From: Paenibacillus farraposensis
Lineage (GTDB): Bacteria > Bacillota > Bacilli > Paenibacillales > Paenibacillaceae
Reading direction: 5' to 3'
Assembly (NCBI RefSeq): GCF_020736845.1
Contig: NZ_JAFFQR010000112.1
Coordinates: 1,072,461 to 1,136,460, forward strand
Length of the DNA: 64,000 bases
The notes under the pieces are model-generated. The model searched no databases. It saw only the letters and a program-made list of their open reading frames with translations, and had not been told where the DNA came from. A program made the translations under genes and the position numbers. How positions within the stretch are numbered: the stretch's first letter is position 1; each line of letters opens with the position of its first letter. Shown here one piece after another: positions 63,425 to 64,000 of the stretch.

Positions 63425-64000
63425 CAAACCTTGCCCCTCCTAAATCAACCTTGCCCCCTCCTAAATCCTCCCCGAGGGGAGGACCCCCAGGGCTCTGCCC
63501 TCGGGACTCCCGCAAGGGTAGAGCAGGGAATGGCGAGCTATTGGAGCTATAGTGGTGGTGAGCGCGTTTCGCTGGATGAAGGCTTGTTGGCACAAGCCTC
63601 TTCCAGCAACGCTTTTACGTTGGTGCGGAGCGACGTCTATACGTGCACCGCGACGTACTAGCGTTGAAAGCCGTAAGCGGCAAGTTATATGCCGCTTACG
63701 GCTCGACCTTGGCTTGGCGACTTGTATCGCCTAGCACCGGCCCGGGGCCGTGGCGGCTTGGCAGCATGGCAAGTCGTCTGGCCTTCGGCCGTTGCTCGGC
63801 ATGCCCTGCTGCCGAGCGTGCAGGCTTCGCCTGTTGTGCGCATATGCCTACGCTGTGCACTTAGGTGGGTGGCTCAAGGCTTCGTATCTTGAGCCTTGCG
63901 CGTTCATGGAAGGACTGTGGGGGTGTTTGCTAAGCAAATTGGCAGTCCTTCCATCAACGGTTGCTTGCGATAGAAAAGCAGTGGAACACGGCTTTTCTAT
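63425..64000. repeat. Multi-hairpin array, element 2 (upstream of purC)
   Basis: This GC-rich block of at least 575 bp holds successive perfect hairpins: TCCTCCCC/GGGGAGGA (63466-63483), GGCTTGT/ACAAGCC inside GCTGGA/TCCAGC (63571-63607), GCCGTAAGCGGCA/TGCCGCTTACGGC (63670-63702), CGACTTG/CAAGTCG (63718-63776) and GCTCGGCA/TGCCGAGC (63794-63817). Further ones are GGCTCAAG/CTTGAGCC (63871-63895), ATGGAAGGACTG/CAGTCCTTCCAT (63906-63954) and ATAGAAAAGC/GCTTTTCTAT (63970-64000). Its left module matches element 1. A near-exact 19-20-bp tandem pair lies at 63428-63467. No gene is recognised; open frames lack ribosome binding sites. Confidence 0.75.

Noticed and set aside
63335-63892. Open frames upstream of purC
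   Set aside because: All span perfect inverted repeats and lack ribosome binding sites; not treated as genes.
1-64000. CRISPR arrays, rRNA operons, intact tRNA genes
   Set aside because: No regularly spaced direct repeats of CRISPR type and no rRNA or complete cloverleaf sequences were seen on either strand by eye.

Overview
The window looks like chromosomal DNA of a spore-forming Bacillota, most probably Paenibacillus (P. polymyxa group). Reasons: strong AGGAGG-type ribosome binding sites with frequent GTG/TTG starts; a Tlp spore protein; YerB, YerC, DgkB and RlmCD homologues; an N-terminally processed Bacillus-type PurF; and the genus-typical mix of sugar ABC importers and siderophore permeases. 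The species call is inference. No rRNA, intact tRNA or CRISPR array was seen.

Layout. 1-980: remnants of an IS3-type transposase and of a large serine recombinase. 1.07-5.55 kb: a sensor kinase fused to its response regulator, an erythromycin-esterase-like lipoprotein and a CPBP membrane protease. 5.75-14.9 kb: an accessory island. A fragment resembling the 3' end of tmRNA and its terminator lies at the left edge. Then come a VgrG-like spike, a pentapeptide-repeat protein, an Imm11-like protein, an unknown protein, a DUF4280 PAAR-like tip, a second VgrG with a C-terminal nuclease-like toxin, an Imm30-like immunity protein and a DUF4261 protein. No sheath, tube or baseplate genes are present.

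15-33.6 kb: housekeeping and stress genes. These are a Crp/Fnr-DUF2892-AhpD-like cluster, rlmCD, dgkB, sirB-yerC, corA, a glutamine-type ABC importer with fused binding protein and permease, pit with its DUF47 partner, a yerB-like lipoprotein, doxX behind a TGTGA-N6-TCACA site, a DODA-type dioxygenase and hydrolases. 33.6-52.1 kb: two Fur-box-controlled siderophore importers (neither with an ATPase gene), an arabinanase, ilvA, a sugar ABC importer, tlp, an mhqD-like esterase, an sdpR-sdpI pair with a clear operator, an aldo/keto reductase, an ABM monooxygenase and a CitS/CitT-type two-component system.

52.4-63.4 kb: the minus-strand purine operon purC-S-Q-L-F-M-N-H-D, which makes IMP from AIR onward; earlier genes probably lie beyond the right edge. 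Mostly coupled or overlapping genes are interrupted upstream of purM and upstream of purC by two unusual GC-rich blocks of consecutive perfect hairpins that share a 5' module. A second repeat family of about 120 bp, with compensatory stem changes between its two copies, occurs at 23.84-23.97 and 57.64-57.76 kb. These structured intergenic elements and the spike/toxin island are the parts most worth following up.
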